Shown here one piece after another: positions 26,151 through 34,548 of a DNA stretch of 40,341 bases (the first letter of the stretch is position 1; each line of letters begins with the position of its first letter). This stretch comes from Deltaproteobacteria bacterium (GTDB lineage: Bacteria; Desulfobacterota; Binatia; Binatales; Binataceae), in the NCBI GenBank assembly GCA_021801125.1, contig JAJYYI010000071.1:1-40341 (forward strand). Reading direction: 5' to 3'. The translations under genes and the position numbers were made by a program. The notes beneath the pieces were generated by a model. It saw nothing but the letters and a program-made list of their open reading frames with translations. It did not search any database and was not told the origin of the DNA.

Positions 26151-27272
26151 TCAGGTGTGGCGGTGGCGATGATGAACGTCGGGTGTGTGAGGGTGAGCGT
26201 GGGAGACAGGGGCGTGGCGATGCCAATGGGCGTGCGGCTGCCGGACGACGGCCAGATCGTCATGCTCGTGCTGATGGTGCACGTCGTGAACATGGAGATG
26301 ATCGTGGGCGAGGGCGTCGTGGGAATGCTCATGAACGTGGGGTCGCGAAAACATCACCCATAGTCCGAACGCCATCAATAAGCCGCCGCCAGCCACTCGT
26401 CCCTGCAGCTTTTCGCCGAGCAGCGCAACCGACGCCAGCGCTCCGATGAAGGGTGCGGTGGCAAAAAGCCCTGCCTGGAGCGCCGCGCCGAGAACTCGCT
26501 GAGCGCAGACGTAAAGCACCAGGCTTAAGCCGTAGCTGAGAAAACCGATCAGCATGGTCGTCATGCAGAGGTGCGCCGCCGGCAGGCTTTGGCCGAAAAG
26601 GTGGGCCAGCGCGAGCGTGCAGATGCCGGCGCCCAGGGCTTTGCTTCTCGCCACCGCCACGGGGTCGTGGACGGAAAGCCGCTGTGTGAGATTATTGTCG
26701 AGCGCCCAACTGAGGCACGCGCCCGCCAACGCCAGCGCGCCCGTCAAATCCCCACGGACGGCACCGTGCGAGCTCTGCGCCGGTGTATCGGCCGGCCAGC
26801 TTAGCAGGAGCCCGCCGACAACGACTATCGCCGAGCCCCACGCTTCGCGCCGTTCCAGATCCTCGCCGAAAAAAGCCGCCGCCAGGATTATAGTGAAAGG
26901 CACTTCCAGATTAAGCATCAGGGCCGTCGCACCCGCCGAAAGATGGCGCAGGCCGTAAAGCATGAGCACCGGGCCGGCGATCCCGCCCGCGACTATCACG
27001 CCGGCCATCAGGGGTATATCCGCCGCTTTGAGCCCGGGCTCGCGCGCAAGCTCTTTTAGCCATGGCGCGCGGCGCCGGGCGGCGCCGAAGATGAGCAATC
27101 CGGCGCCCGCCCCCAGATAGAGCAACGCGGCCAGCGTCAGAGGGCCACTCTCGGTCAGCAAGAGTTTCGCGAGTGGCGTGCTCAGGCCGAATAACACCGC
27201 CGCGCAAAGGCCCAAAGCGGCGCCGCGGCGCGCTTGCGAAGCTGCTTTGAGCAACGCCAACTTGAACATCAT
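26151..27272 (-). CDS. DMT (EamA) family transporter with a histidine-rich C-terminal tail
   Basis: 373 residues. Ten predicted membrane helices form two EamA repeats: FGLSTPLAKLLL in the first, and ALMLNLEVPFTIILAAAFFGEDL at its end, then a second repeat that closes with FIGALASVALLGEKL. The last 63 residues, from about 311, hold 23 histidines in HxH and HH clusters. Such tails bind Ni, Zn or Co in metal transporters and chaperones, but they also occur in this branch of the DMT family. The tail is predicted to face the cytoplasm if the fold is the standard ten-helix one. The substrate is unknown. It converges with the pteridine-reductase-like gene (59-base gap). Confidence 0.88.
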   Translation of the reverse strand: MMFKLALLKAASQARRGAALGLCAAVLFGLSTPLAKLLLTESGPLTLAALLYLGAGAGLLIFGAARRRAPWLKELAREPGLKAADIPLMAGVIVAGGIAGPVLMLYGLRHLSAGATALMLNLEVPFTIILAAAFFGEDLERREAWGSAIVVVGGLLLSWPADTPAQSSHGAVRGDLTGALALAGACLSWALDNNLTQRLSVHDPVAVARSKALGAGICTLALAHLFGQSLPAAHLCMTTMLIGFLSYGLSLVLYVCAQRVLGAALQAGLFATAPFIGALASVALLGEKLQGRVAGGGLLMAFGLWVMFSRPHVHEHSHDALAHDHLHVHDVHHQHEHDDLAVVRQPHAHWHRHAPVSHAHPHTPDVHHRHRHT

Positions 27273-27468
27273 CGCTCGTTGAATCCGCTGATCTGCCGAC
27301 CGTCGCCGGCACGATCAGTTCCCTGCCTCAAAAGTCGTCGTCGGCGCATTCGCGTCAGCGAGAACGGAAGTCCGGCCGCCCCGGACAAACCGGAGCCAGG
27401 GCCGCGTATCGCCGCACGCAAAGTTGTTCTTCGCCCTCCGAACAGAGCCGTGCTGGCCGCGGGGCGTC

Positions 27469-28737
27469 TCATTCGCTCACCGCCATCATCAAGGCGCCGG
27501 CGAGGCTCATGGCGGCGCTGTAGCCGAACGCGATCGGGGCCGAGATCTTGCTCCACAGGAGTCCAACCATCAGGCTTGACGTCAGGTCGCCGAGACCGTT
27601 GATCGCGGCGAGTATGCCGAACGCGGTGCCGCGAGCTTCGGGGGCTATCGTCTGCGCGGCGACCGCCGGCTCCAGCGTTTCCTGCGCCGCCATGACGGCG
27701 CCCGCGAGCGCGAACAGCACGGCGAGAAAGCCGACGCGCGGCGGGGCGAATGCGAATCCGACGGCGGCGAGCGCGTTGACGATGTAAGCGAGCGCGAGCA
27801 GCCGCCGGCGCGAGAGACGATCGCCGAGCGCGCCGATCGGAAAGCTCATCAGTGCGTGAACGACATTATGCAGCGCGTAAAGAAAAACCGCCGTGGTCAT
27901 CGCGCCGGCCGTCTGGTCCAAGAGCGTGGCGGCGCGCATCACCAACAAGCTATGGGCAAAGTCGCCGACGCCAAAAAGTCCAACCGCAAGCAAAAATCGA
28001 CGAAACGTCGGCGGGATGGCCGCGCCCCATCGCGGTAACGAACGGCTGCTTGTGTCGGTCCGAGCGCGCGGGTCGCGTACCGTGAAAAAGAAGCATAGTC
28101 CTGATAAGACGCCCGGCAATGCGGTGAGCAGGAAGACTCCGCGAAGCCCCAAAAACTTCAGGGCGAGCACGGCCGCCAGCGGCCCGGCCACCGCGCCGAT
28201 CGTATCGGCCGAGCGGTGAAAACCGAACGCCTTACCCACGTCCTTCTTTGGCGTGGAATCCGCCAGCATCGCGTTGCGCGCCGGTCCGCGCACGCCCCGG
28301 CTGAACCATCCCACGGCCCGCGCGGCCAGTAGCTCACTCCACGAGCGCGCGACCGAAAAGAGCCCGGTCGAGACGCCGGTGGCCAAATAACCGGCGCTGG
28401 CCAGAAGATGGCGCACGCGCACGCGGTCTGCCAAGCGGCCGCCGACGAGCTTGGCCAGGGTCGAACTGCCGTCCGAGACGCCCTCGATTATTCCCAAGTT
28501 GATCGGCGAAGCGCCCAGGTTCAGCAGAAAGAGCGGCAGCACGGAGGTCGCCATCTCATGACCCAGATCGGAGAGAAAGCTTGCAAGGCTCATCCCGAGG
28601 AGATTGGGCGTAAGCCACTCGGGCCGGCGCGTCGACTCGGGCGAAATGGGTTGTTTGTCAGCGCCTTCGGCGTCGATCTTTCCGGACATTCGATCTGGCA
28701 TCTGATTATCCATTGGCGCGGGCGAGGCCATCGGCAA
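27469..28737 (-). CDS. Major facilitator superfamily transporter, drug/sugar efflux type
   Basis: 422 residues with about twelve helices and a 45-residue polar N-terminus. LVGGRLADRVRVRHLLA (near 95-111) and FPIGALGDRLSRRRLLALAY (near 300-319) are the repeated motif A. RGVRGPARNAMLADSTPKKDVGKAFGFHRSADTIGAVAGP, positioned after helix 4, is a pattern I know from a group of uncharacterised MFS proteins. TTG at 28737 or ATG at 28731 or 28713 are possible starts; no clear ribosome site. It follows the PNPOx-like gene by 69 bases on the same strand. Substrate unknown. Confidence 0.87.
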   Translation of the reverse strand: MPMASPAPMDNQMPDRMSGKIDAEGADKQPISPESTRRPEWLTPNLLGMSLASFLSDLGHEMATSVLPLFLLNLGASPINLGIIEGVSDGSSTLAKLVGGRLADRVRVRHLLASAGYLATGVSTGLFSVARSWSELLAARAVGWFSRGVRGPARNAMLADSTPKKDVGKAFGFHRSADTIGAVAGPLAAVLALKFLGLRGVFLLTALPGVLSGLCFFFTVRDPRARTDTSSRSLPRWGAAIPPTFRRFLLAVGLFGVGDFAHSLLVMRAATLLDQTAGAMTTAVFLYALHNVVHALMSFPIGALGDRLSRRRLLALAYIVNALAAVGFAFAPPRVGFLAVLFALAGAVMAAQETLEPAVAAQTIAPEARGTAFGILAAINGLGDLTSSLMVGLLWSKISAPIAFGYSAAMSLAGALMMAVSE

Positions 28738-28806
28738 CGGCGCCCGGCAGCCGTGGCGCCGTGGTTCTTGCGGCTTCGCTGGCGCGCCGGCGTGATTTTC
28801 GCGGCT

Positions 28807-29307
28807 TCAGGATACCTGGCCCCTCGCCTCAGAGGTGACTCCTTCACGTTGCGGCGCTTTCATTGCGTAAACTCGCGTAAGTTCGACCTCGACCTCGACC
28901 ACGAAGCGCGGTTTGCCCGAGCGGCCTGGGCGCGCCGGGCGGCGACTTTGCGGGATCTCGCGCGCGCGTCCGTAAAGGATTGCCACCGCGCCGTTAGGCG
29001 ACCAGGTGGTGAAGGCGACGCGCGGGTTCGCAATCAGGTCCTGCCGGCGCACGGCGTTGTCGTAGATGACCAAGCGCAGCTTTGTCCCCTCGAGCCGCGC
29101 ATGCACGGGCGCGATATGCGGTTGGCCGCGCTTGCCTACCGTGGCCATCGCGACCATCGAGACGTTCTGCCAGAACTCGGCCAACTCTGCCGCAGTCATC
29201 TGGCGCGCTGTGTACGCCACCGAATCTGCTACGGCCGGCGTCGCGGTGCGCGAGCTACTAGCTATCAGAGCACCGAGCGCCGACCAGTCCCCATCGATTG
29301 TTCGCAT
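28807..29307 (-). CDS. Pyridoxamine 5'-phosphate oxidase-fold flavoprotein
   Basis: 166 residues. The PNPOx/FMN-binding core is at about 45-130: VSMVAMATVGKRGQPHIAPV, LVIYDNAVRRQDLIANPRVAFTTW, AVAILYGRAREI. These carry the FMN phosphate contact pattern (beta-strand with ATVGKRGQPH, then KxxNxxANPRV). The C-terminal strand VEVEVELTRVYAMKAP closes the barrel. The first 36 residues are poorly conserved, so M37 (29199) may be the real start; the ATG at 29307 has a GAGG 14 bases upstream. Such proteins bind FMN or F420, sometimes as heme-degrading or nitroreductase-like enzymes; the substrate is unknown. It leads to the MFS gene downstream. Confidence 0.8.
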   Translation of the reverse strand: MRTIDGDWSALGALIASSSRTATPAVADSVAYTARQMTAAELAEFWQNVSMVAMATVGKRGQPHIAPVHARLEGTKLRLVIYDNAVRRQDLIANPRVAFTTWSPNGAVAILYGRAREIPQSRRPARPGRSGKPRFVVEVEVELTRVYAMKAPQREGVTSEARGQVS

Positions 29308-29544
29308 CGCAACTATTTTGCCTCTTTCCTCCCTTGTGCTCCACGCCCGGCAATCAACACTGCCCGAGGGTAGCGCGACAATGAGCCGCTTTGCTGGCGG
29401 CGCTTTCAGCCCGCTCGCACCGCACTCAGCGTCAACCTTGACCGCACCCGATTCTATTTATAGCTGACTTTCAAGTGAACCGCCGTTTTGAGAAGCCGCA
29501 TCATTTGACGGACCGTATCGAAGGATTCCAGGAATGAGGGCTCC

Positions 29545-29560
29545 GACGCCCTTGGGCGTC
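29545..29560. repeat. Tight inverted repeat GACGCCC / GGGCGTC
   Basis: Two perfect seven-base arms separated by TT, i.e. a six-pair stem with a CTTG tetraloop, or a compact operator. It lies in the divergent region upstream of the hydrolase promoter. No T-run follows. Confidence 0.5.
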
Positions 29561-29633
29561 AGTGGCGCGGAGATCGCTATAGCGTTATTACCAGGGCAAG
29601 CGGGCGAGACGCGACGACGCCGAATGTTTTCGC

Positions 29634-29663
29634 TTGAGGCGAATTTGCCGCGGCCGCTATAGT
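29634..29663 (+). promoter_or_regulatory. Sigma-70-like promoter for the dienelactone hydrolase gene
   Basis: TTGAGG as -35 (4 of 6), 18 bases of spacing, TATAGT as -10 (5 of 6). The start of transcription would fall near 29670, leaving a leader of about 20 bases with CAGGGGA before the ATG at 29693. Confidence 0.5.
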
Positions 29664-29692
29664 GACCTAAACCAAAGCGGCAGGGGAACAAT

Positions 29693-30931
29693 ATGCCGGT
29701 CGAGACGGCGACGCGTACGATGGAGATTTCTACCGACGGAGGTTCCTTCGAAGCGTACGTCGCGACGCCCGCGAAGGGTCGCGCGCCGGCGGTCGTGATT
29801 TTGCAGGAGATTTTCGGAGTAAATTTCCACATCCGCGCCGTCTGCGATCTCTTCGCGCAGGAAGGGTACATCGCGGTCGCTCCGGACCTGTTCTGGCGCA
29901 TCCAGCCGGGAATTGCGCTTAGCTACACCGACGAGGATGTGGAAAAGGCGCGCGCCTGTCATAAGCGCTTCAACGCGTCGCTGGCCGTGACCGATATTGC
30001 CGCGGCGCTCAAGGCGGTGCGCGCGATGCCAGAGTGCGACAGCAAGGTCGGTGTCGTCGGCTTTTGCCTCGGCGGCAAGCTCGCCTTCATGGCGGCGGCT
30101 CGATGCGAGGTGGACGCGGCGGTATGCTACTACCCGGCCGGCGTCGAGAAAGACCTTCCCGACGCGCCGCGCATCAGCTGTCCGATCATCATTCATGTCG
30201 GCGAGAAGGATCCGTGGACGCCGCCCGAGCTGCGCCAGCGGCTCGCCGCGGCGCTGGCGAATCATCGCGGTGCCCAAGTCCGCCTCTACCCTGACGCCGG
30301 CCACGCCTTTGCCAACTTCAGCCGGACGACCCTTCACAAGCCGTCGTACTCGCTTGCGTACTCGCGCACGCTCGCGCTGCTGCGCCGCAACCTGGGACCG
30401 GAACTCGATCTTGACGCGCTGTGGGACCGCCATGTGAATTCTGAGTTTCAGGATCACGACTTGGACGCCACGATGAATACGATGGTGGCGGAGCCATACG
30501 TCAACCACGTGCCGACATTGACCGGCGGCGAGGGGCAAGCGCAGCTGCGCCGCTTCTACAAGCATCATTTCCTGCCGAAACTGCCCAAGGATACGAGAAT
30601 CATTCCGCTCTCGCGCACGGTGGGCGCCGACCGTGTCGTTGATGAGTTGATTCTATGCTTTACCCATGACATTGAGGTTGACTTCCTTCTGCCAGGCGTC
30701 GTGCCCACGGGCCGCTACGTAGAGATTCCCACGGTCGCGATCGTTCAGTTCCGCGGCGGCAAGATCCTCAACGAACACATCTACTGGGATCAGGCGACCG
30801 CGCTGGCGCAGATAGGCGCTTTCGATCCCAAGGGATTGCCCGTGGTGGGGATTGAGCAGTCTAAAAAAATGCTCGACGAGCATCTGCCGGCTAATCAACT
30901 CATACCGCAATGGAAGGACGGCGCCGACTGA
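29693..30931 (+). CDS. Dienelactone hydrolase fused to an NTF2/SnoaL-like domain
   Basis: 412 residues. The first 235 or so are a full dienelactone hydrolase: Glu39 (LQEIFGV), catalytic Cys125 in GFCLGG, Asp173 (GEKDPW) and His204 (DAGHAF). This family opens dienelactone or related lactones and thioesters. Residues about 240-412 resemble an NTF2/SnoaL-like domain: LWDRHVNSEFQDHDLDATM and VDELILCFTHDIEVDFLLPG, ending FRGGKILNEHIYWDQATAL. The combination looks like a two-step hydrolase/isomerase in the degradation of an aromatic or halogenated compound; that is inference. The ATG at 29693 follows CAGGGGA at about five bases. It is transcribed alone; the enoyl-CoA hydratase gene lies 355 bases downstream. 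Confidence 0.9.
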   Translation: MPVETATRTMEISTDGGSFEAYVATPAKGRAPAVVILQEIFGVNFHIRAVCDLFAQEGYIAVAPDLFWRIQPGIALSYTDEDVEKARACHKRFNASLAVTDIAAALKAVRAMPECDSKVGVVGFCLGGKLAFMAAARCEVDAAVCYYPAGVEKDLPDAPRISCPIIIHVGEKDPWTPPELRQRLAAALANHRGAQVRLYPDAGHAFANFSRTTLHKPSYSLAYSRTLALLRRNLGPELDLDALWDRHVNSEFQDHDLDATMNTMVAEPYVNHVPTLTGGEGQAQLRRFYKHHFLPKLPKDTRIIPLSRTVGADRVVDELILCFTHDIEVDFLLPGVVPTGRYVEIPTVAIVQFRGGKILNEHIYWDQATALAQIGAFDPKGLPVVGIEQSKKMLDEHLPANQLIPQWKDGAD

Positions 30932-31286
30932 CCGGCTACCGCGCGGACGGACCGATTGCTCACGGCCCAGCCTGGCCGCGCTAGCCGTCATTTCCGAAAA
31001 GAATCAGGCTTTGGCTGCCGCTTCTCGGCCTTGGGGAGTCGCGAACGAGCCTCGGACCGGTGTCATGGCAAGGGCAAACGGTGCCGGGTATGATTAAGCG
31101 AGCTGCGGCCGAGTCGGGCCGGCAGCGTGTTTGGTCAATGCGCAGATTCATCAAGCCGGCCGCCTGCGTGCCAGGCCGGAGCTGCGCAGATCGCCGTCGG
31201 GGCGTACGTGCCGCACGCCGGCATCGGTTGCAGGGGCGCAGTTTATCCGCCCGTACCGCGGACGTGAGACAGGGAAGTATTTTCTG
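30932..31286. other. Intergenic region without a recognised gene
   Basis: The 355 bases hold reading frames that overlap one another and show no domain. The open frame upstream of the enoyl-CoA hydratase start continues to 31131, but the extra residues resemble nothing. The promoter of the hydratase gene presumably lies here. No strong terminator hairpin with a T-run was seen. Confidence 0.4.
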
Positions 31287-32090
31287 ATGGAAGCCGAAAG
31301 CGTTGAAAAGGATCCGGTTTTGGTGCTTCGTGAACCGCCGCTTGGCTGGCTCGTGATGAACCGGCCAGAGGTGCGTAACGCGATGAATGTGCGCACTTGG
31401 CGGCGACTTGCCGACGCCTTGAACGAACTCGAGACGGACGCGCAAATCCGCGTCATCATCATTCGCGGCGCGACGAGCGAGGCGTTTATCGCCGGCGCCG
31501 ATATCTCCGAGTTTCCCAAGCTTCGCGCTGACGCCGAGCAGGCGCGCGCTTATGAAAAGACGCCGGCGAGGGTGGTGGCCGCGATGGTCGGTTCGAAGAA
31601 GCCGGTGATCGCGATGATCGCCGGCTTTTGTCTGGGCGGCGGAGTTCAGATCGCCCTTGCCTGCGACCTGAGATTCGCTGCGCGCGGATCTCACCTGGGC
31701 GTGCCCGCGGCGCGGCTTGGAATTGTGTATCCGCCGGAGGCGGTGCGGATGCTCACGCAGACGGTGGGTCCGGCCAACGCTCGCGACCTCCTTTTATCGG
31801 GGCGCGATATCGACGCCGAGGAGGCGTTGGCCATGGGGCTCGTGAATCGCGTTCTGGAGCCGGGCGAACTCGAAAGCCATACCCGTGAATACGCGCTCAG
31901 GCTGGCGCGCAATGCGCCGCTGACTATCGCCGCGGCCAAGCAAACGGTGGCCTTTGTATGCGGGCTCAGGGGCGCCCCGGACGTGAAGCAAGTTGAAGAG
32001 ATTATGTGGCGCGGATTTGAGAGCGAAGACTTTCACGAGGGCGTGCGGGCATTCCTGGAAAAACGACGGCCCGCTTTCACAGGCCGGTAG
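31287..32090 (+). CDS. Enoyl-CoA hydratase/isomerase (crotonase) family protein lacking both catalytic glutamates
   Basis: 267 residues from the ATG at 31287, which has AGGGAAG about ten bases upstream. The crotonase fold is clear: AFIAGADISEF (66-76) forms the oxyanion hole, and IAGFCLGGGVQIALACDLRFA (111-131) follows. Catalytic Glu144 of rat crotonase aligns with Gln121 and Glu164 with Ala141 (GVPAARLG). This GxPAARLG version without glutamates is common in a subgroup annotated only as hydratase, so the reaction (hydration, isomerisation, decarboxylation or hydrolysis of an acyl-CoA) cannot be named. The next gene starts four bases after its stop codon. Confidence 0.87.
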   Translation: MEAESVEKDPVLVLREPPLGWLVMNRPEVRNAMNVRTWRRLADALNELETDAQIRVIIIRGATSEAFIAGADISEFPKLRADAEQARAYEKTPARVVAAMVGSKKPVIAMIAGFCLGGGVQIALACDLRFAARGSHLGVPAARLGIVYPPEAVRMLTQTVGPANARDLLLSGRDIDAEEALAMGLVNRVLEPGELESHTREYALRLARNAPLTIAAAKQTVAFVCGLRGAPDVKQVEEIMWRGFESEDFHEGVRAFLEKRRPAFTGR

Positions 32091-32094
32091 GGTC

Positions 32095-32631
32095 GTGCGC
32101 GAGCTACGTGCCGACGGGCTGCAGGTGTCAACAGGGCGCGCGGCAAGCGGCCGGCCGACGTGGCGTCGCGCGATCTCGGTGGGCTCGCGGATATGGCTAT
32201 TTTTTGCGCTGCTCGTTGTCGCGCAGTCCTGCGGGGACCCCGCCACGGTGGTGGTCATTGGTTCGGACGGCGCTCCTCGCGCGCGCTTGAAAGTCGAAGT
32301 TGCGGACACCAACCAACAACGCATGGTCGGGTTGATGTTTCGCGATAACCTGCCCGCCGACGCCGGCATGCTGTTCGTGTTCAAGTCTCCGGGCAGGCTC
32401 AGCTTCTGGATGAAAAACACGCGCATCCCGCTCGATATGATTTTCGCGGGCTCGACCGGGCGGATAGTAGGTATCGTCGCCAACGCCGAACCGTTCTCCG
32501 AGACTTCGCTCAGCGTCGACGGCGAGTCGCAGTTCGTGCTGGAAGTCAACGGCGGCTTCTGCCGCAAGCACGGGATTCAACCCGGGGACCGGCTGAAATT
32601 CGAAGGGTTCTCGCCGGTCGCAAAAGACTGA
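32095..32631 (+). CDS. DUF192 family protein
   Basis: 178 residues from GTG at 32095, four bases after the hydratase stop; later in-frame GTG codons exist, e.g. 32179, giving a protein that starts just before the membrane segment. The segment VGSRIWLFFALLVVAQSCGD could be a signal with a lipoprotein cysteine (AQSC). DUF192 core: KVEVADTNQQRMVGLMFRD, MLFVFKSPGRLSFWMKNTRIPLDMIF, GIVANAEPFSETSLS, FVLEVNGGFCRKHGIQPGDRL. The family is a small periplasmic fold of unknown function found in many bacteria and archaea. It is probably translated together with the hydratase. Confidence 0.85.
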   Translation: MRELRADGLQVSTGRAASGRPTWRRAISVGSRIWLFFALLVVAQSCGDPATVVVIGSDGAPRARLKVEVADTNQQRMVGLMFRDNLPADAGMLFVFKSPGRLSFWMKNTRIPLDMIFAGSTGRIVGIVANAEPFSETSLSVDGESQFVLEVNGGFCRKHGIQPGDRLKFEGFSPVAKD

Positions 32632-32669
32632 ATGTCGAGCCGTAGTTTAGCGCCGGTTCGGTTTTACAG

Positions 32670-34451
32670 CTAGAAAAAAGGGCAGAGCCACAGCGGTGCG
32701 CGGCCCACGGCCAGCTTGACCAAGGCCGGAGCCCAAACACCCCAGGAGGCCAGCGCGCGACTAAGCAGGGCCGGCTCCTGCTCGGCGTCAAAACGACGCG
32801 GCAAACGCGGTCCGGTGCGAAGCCGCAGCCCCGGTGGATGGACGAGCACTAGCTGATGCGGCTCGCCGATCGCCAGCCCGGCCTTCTCACGGGCAATTTC
32901 GATGGCGCGCTGAAGTCCGCCCAGTTCATCGACCAGACCGCGGCTTTTTGCGGCGACGCCGCTCCAAACGCGCCCTCTGGCGACCTCCTCAGTCTGAGCG
33001 TCGCTCAAGCGCCGCCCCTGCGCCACCTTGGTGGTGAAGTTGCGGTACAAGCTACCCATGAGTTCATTGAGCTGCTCGAGTTCGTCGGCGTGTAGCGCCC
33101 GCGCTATCGATAGAGCGTCGCCGGCCTCGGTGGTCTTGACGAAATCGAAGCTAACGCCTAGCCGATCCAGCAGCGCGCCGAGGTTGAACTTTGCGTATAT
33201 CACGCCGATCGAGCCTGAAACAGTGCCGGGCCCGGCGACGATCGCGTCTGCTGCGCTAGCGATGTAGTAGCCGCCGGAAGCCGCCACGTCGCCCATCGAG
33301 ACGATCACGGGCTTCTCGCGCCGGCGCGCCTGGTTGACGGCTCTCCAGACCAAATCCGAGCCGACGGCCGAGCCTCCCGGAGAACTGATCCTTAGCAGGA
33401 TCGCCGCGATACGCCGGTCCGTGGACGCCAGATGGAGCATACCGGCTAATTCCTCGCCGCTGATAAACTCGCCGGCGACCGGGTCCCCCGTGATTACCGG
33501 ACCGACGCCGTAGATCAAGGCGATACGCGCGGCGCGGCCCGTTCGCGACAGATAACGAACGCGCCGTAAGTAGGCCGGCAGAGGGGCGAGCGGCTTGCCT
33601 CGTCCGTCTGGATCGAGTTCGCCTTCGAGGTCCTCGAAGTAGCCGATTCGATCCACGAGGCCGGCCTTAAGCGCCGCTTGTGCGCCGAGAAAGCCGCTGT
33701 TTATCAGCCTGCGCGCGTGGTCGGCCTCAAAGCCGCGCCATGCCGACAGGCGAGCTATCAGAATTTCTTCCCAGTCCTTGATCAGACTTTCGGTGCTCTC
33801 GCGCAGCGCCGGCGACATTTTTTCGCGGATGAAGGTTTCGGCCGCGCCCTTGTACTCCTTCCACTGAAGCGTCTGGGCCTCGATCTGGAGCTTGTCGAGG
33901 GCGCGTTTCAGGAAGAGCCCGCCGGCGGCGAGCCCGACCATCGTCAGCGATACGTTGGGATTCACCACGATCTCGCCCGCGCCTGCCGCCACCAGGTACT
34001 CGCGCAGACTGACCGTGTCGCCGTTAAGCAGGACGATCACGCGCTTTCCTCGCTCGTAAAGTCCGCGGAGCAATTCCCCCATCTCCTGGGCCATGGCGAA
34101 GCCCACGTTCAGGCCGGTAATCTCGACCAGGACGGTTTTGACCTTCGCGTCGCGCCCGCAAAAATCGAGCGCCGCGAGCATCTGACGAAAGCTCGGCGAG
34201 AACCGCCCCAGTACCTGCTGCACAAGCGTGGCTGATTCGACCTCGCGAAGCTCGCCGGCCAGGCGGATTAAGAGCACGCTTGCGTCGCGAATCCTGATCG
34301 GCCGGATGACCCATACGAGGCGGAAGGCTATCGCGGCGGCGCTCGCTACTATCAAAGCCGCCGCCCCCCAGCGCCAGCCGAGGGCGAAAATCACGATCCC
34401 GAGGATGAACGCCGCCGCAGCGGCGAGCATCTGCCTGTCCTTAAGCATCAT
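32670..34451 (-). CDS. sppA: Signal peptide peptidase SppA (67 kDa type)
   Basis: 593 residues, the double-length form. An N-terminal membrane anchor lies at about 10-45. The N-terminal repeat holds catalytic Lys201 (EYKGAAETF); the C-terminal repeat holds catalytic Ser392 (GDVAASGGYY). These match Lys209 and Ser409 of E. coli SppA in spacing and context. SppA cuts leftover signal peptides in the inner membrane, with its catalytic bowl on the periplasmic face. It is transcribed alone, divergently from the propeller-like lipoprotein gene, and converges with the DUF192 gene. ATG at 34451 (or 34448) has a weak ribosome site. Confidence 0.95.
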   Translation of the reverse strand: MMLKDRQMLAAAAAFILGIVIFALGWRWGAAALIVASAAAIAFRLVWVIRPIRIRDASVLLIRLAGELREVESATLVQQVLGRFSPSFRQMLAALDFCGRDAKVKTVLVEITGLNVGFAMAQEMGELLRGLYERGKRVIVLLNGDTVSLREYLVAAGAGEIVVNPNVSLTMVGLAAGGLFLKRALDKLQIEAQTLQWKEYKGAAETFIREKMSPALRESTESLIKDWEEILIARLSAWRGFEADHARRLINSGFLGAQAALKAGLVDRIGYFEDLEGELDPDGRGKPLAPLPAYLRRVRYLSRTGRAARIALIYGVGPVITGDPVAGEFISGEELAGMLHLASTDRRIAAILLRISSPGGSAVGSDLVWRAVNQARRREKPVIVSMGDVAASGGYYIASAADAIVAGPGTVSGSIGVIYAKFNLGALLDRLGVSFDFVKTTEAGDALSIARALHADELEQLNELMGSLYRNFTTKVAQGRRLSDAQTEEVARGRVWSGVAAKSRGLVDELGGLQRAIEIAREKAGLAIGEPHQLVLVHPPGLRLRTGPRLPRRFDAEQEPALLSRALASWGVWAPALVKLAVGRAPLWLCPFF

Positions 34452-34518
34452 GAAGCGTCCGCGCCACTAACTGTATAGTCTATGCAGCTCGCGCCTAAAG
34501 CGGCTTACTGGACAAAAG

Positions 34519-34524
34519 TATACT
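34519..34524 (+). promoter_or_regulatory. Candidate -10 element before the lipoprotein gene
   Basis: TATACT (5 of 6 against TATAAT) 25 bases before the ATG at 34549. No matching -35 element is obvious. An AAGGGAG ribosome site lies at 34530-34536, twelve bases before the ATG, longer than usual. Confidence 0.3.
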
Positions 34525-34548
34525 ATCTTAAGGGAGTTTCCGTTCGCC

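Larger units (their letters stand above)
29308..29692. promoter_or_regulatory. Divergent promoter region of PNPOx-like and hydrolase genes
   Basis: Within 385 bases, a sigma-70-like promoter for the hydrolase is visible: TTGAGG (29634-29639), 18-base spacer, TATAGT (29658-29663). An inverted repeat at 29545-29560 (GACGCCC, TT, GGGCGTC) lies about 75 bases further upstream. The remaining sequence, 29308-29540, shows no gene or promoter I could fix. Confidence 0.45.

Noticed and set aside
25180-26226. Minus-strand ORF of 348 codons
   Set aside because: Antisense to the SDR gene; Arg-rich, no conserved motifs.
29657-30568. Minus-strand ORF of 303 codons
   Set aside because: Antisense to the dienelactone hydrolase, which has all catalytic residues.
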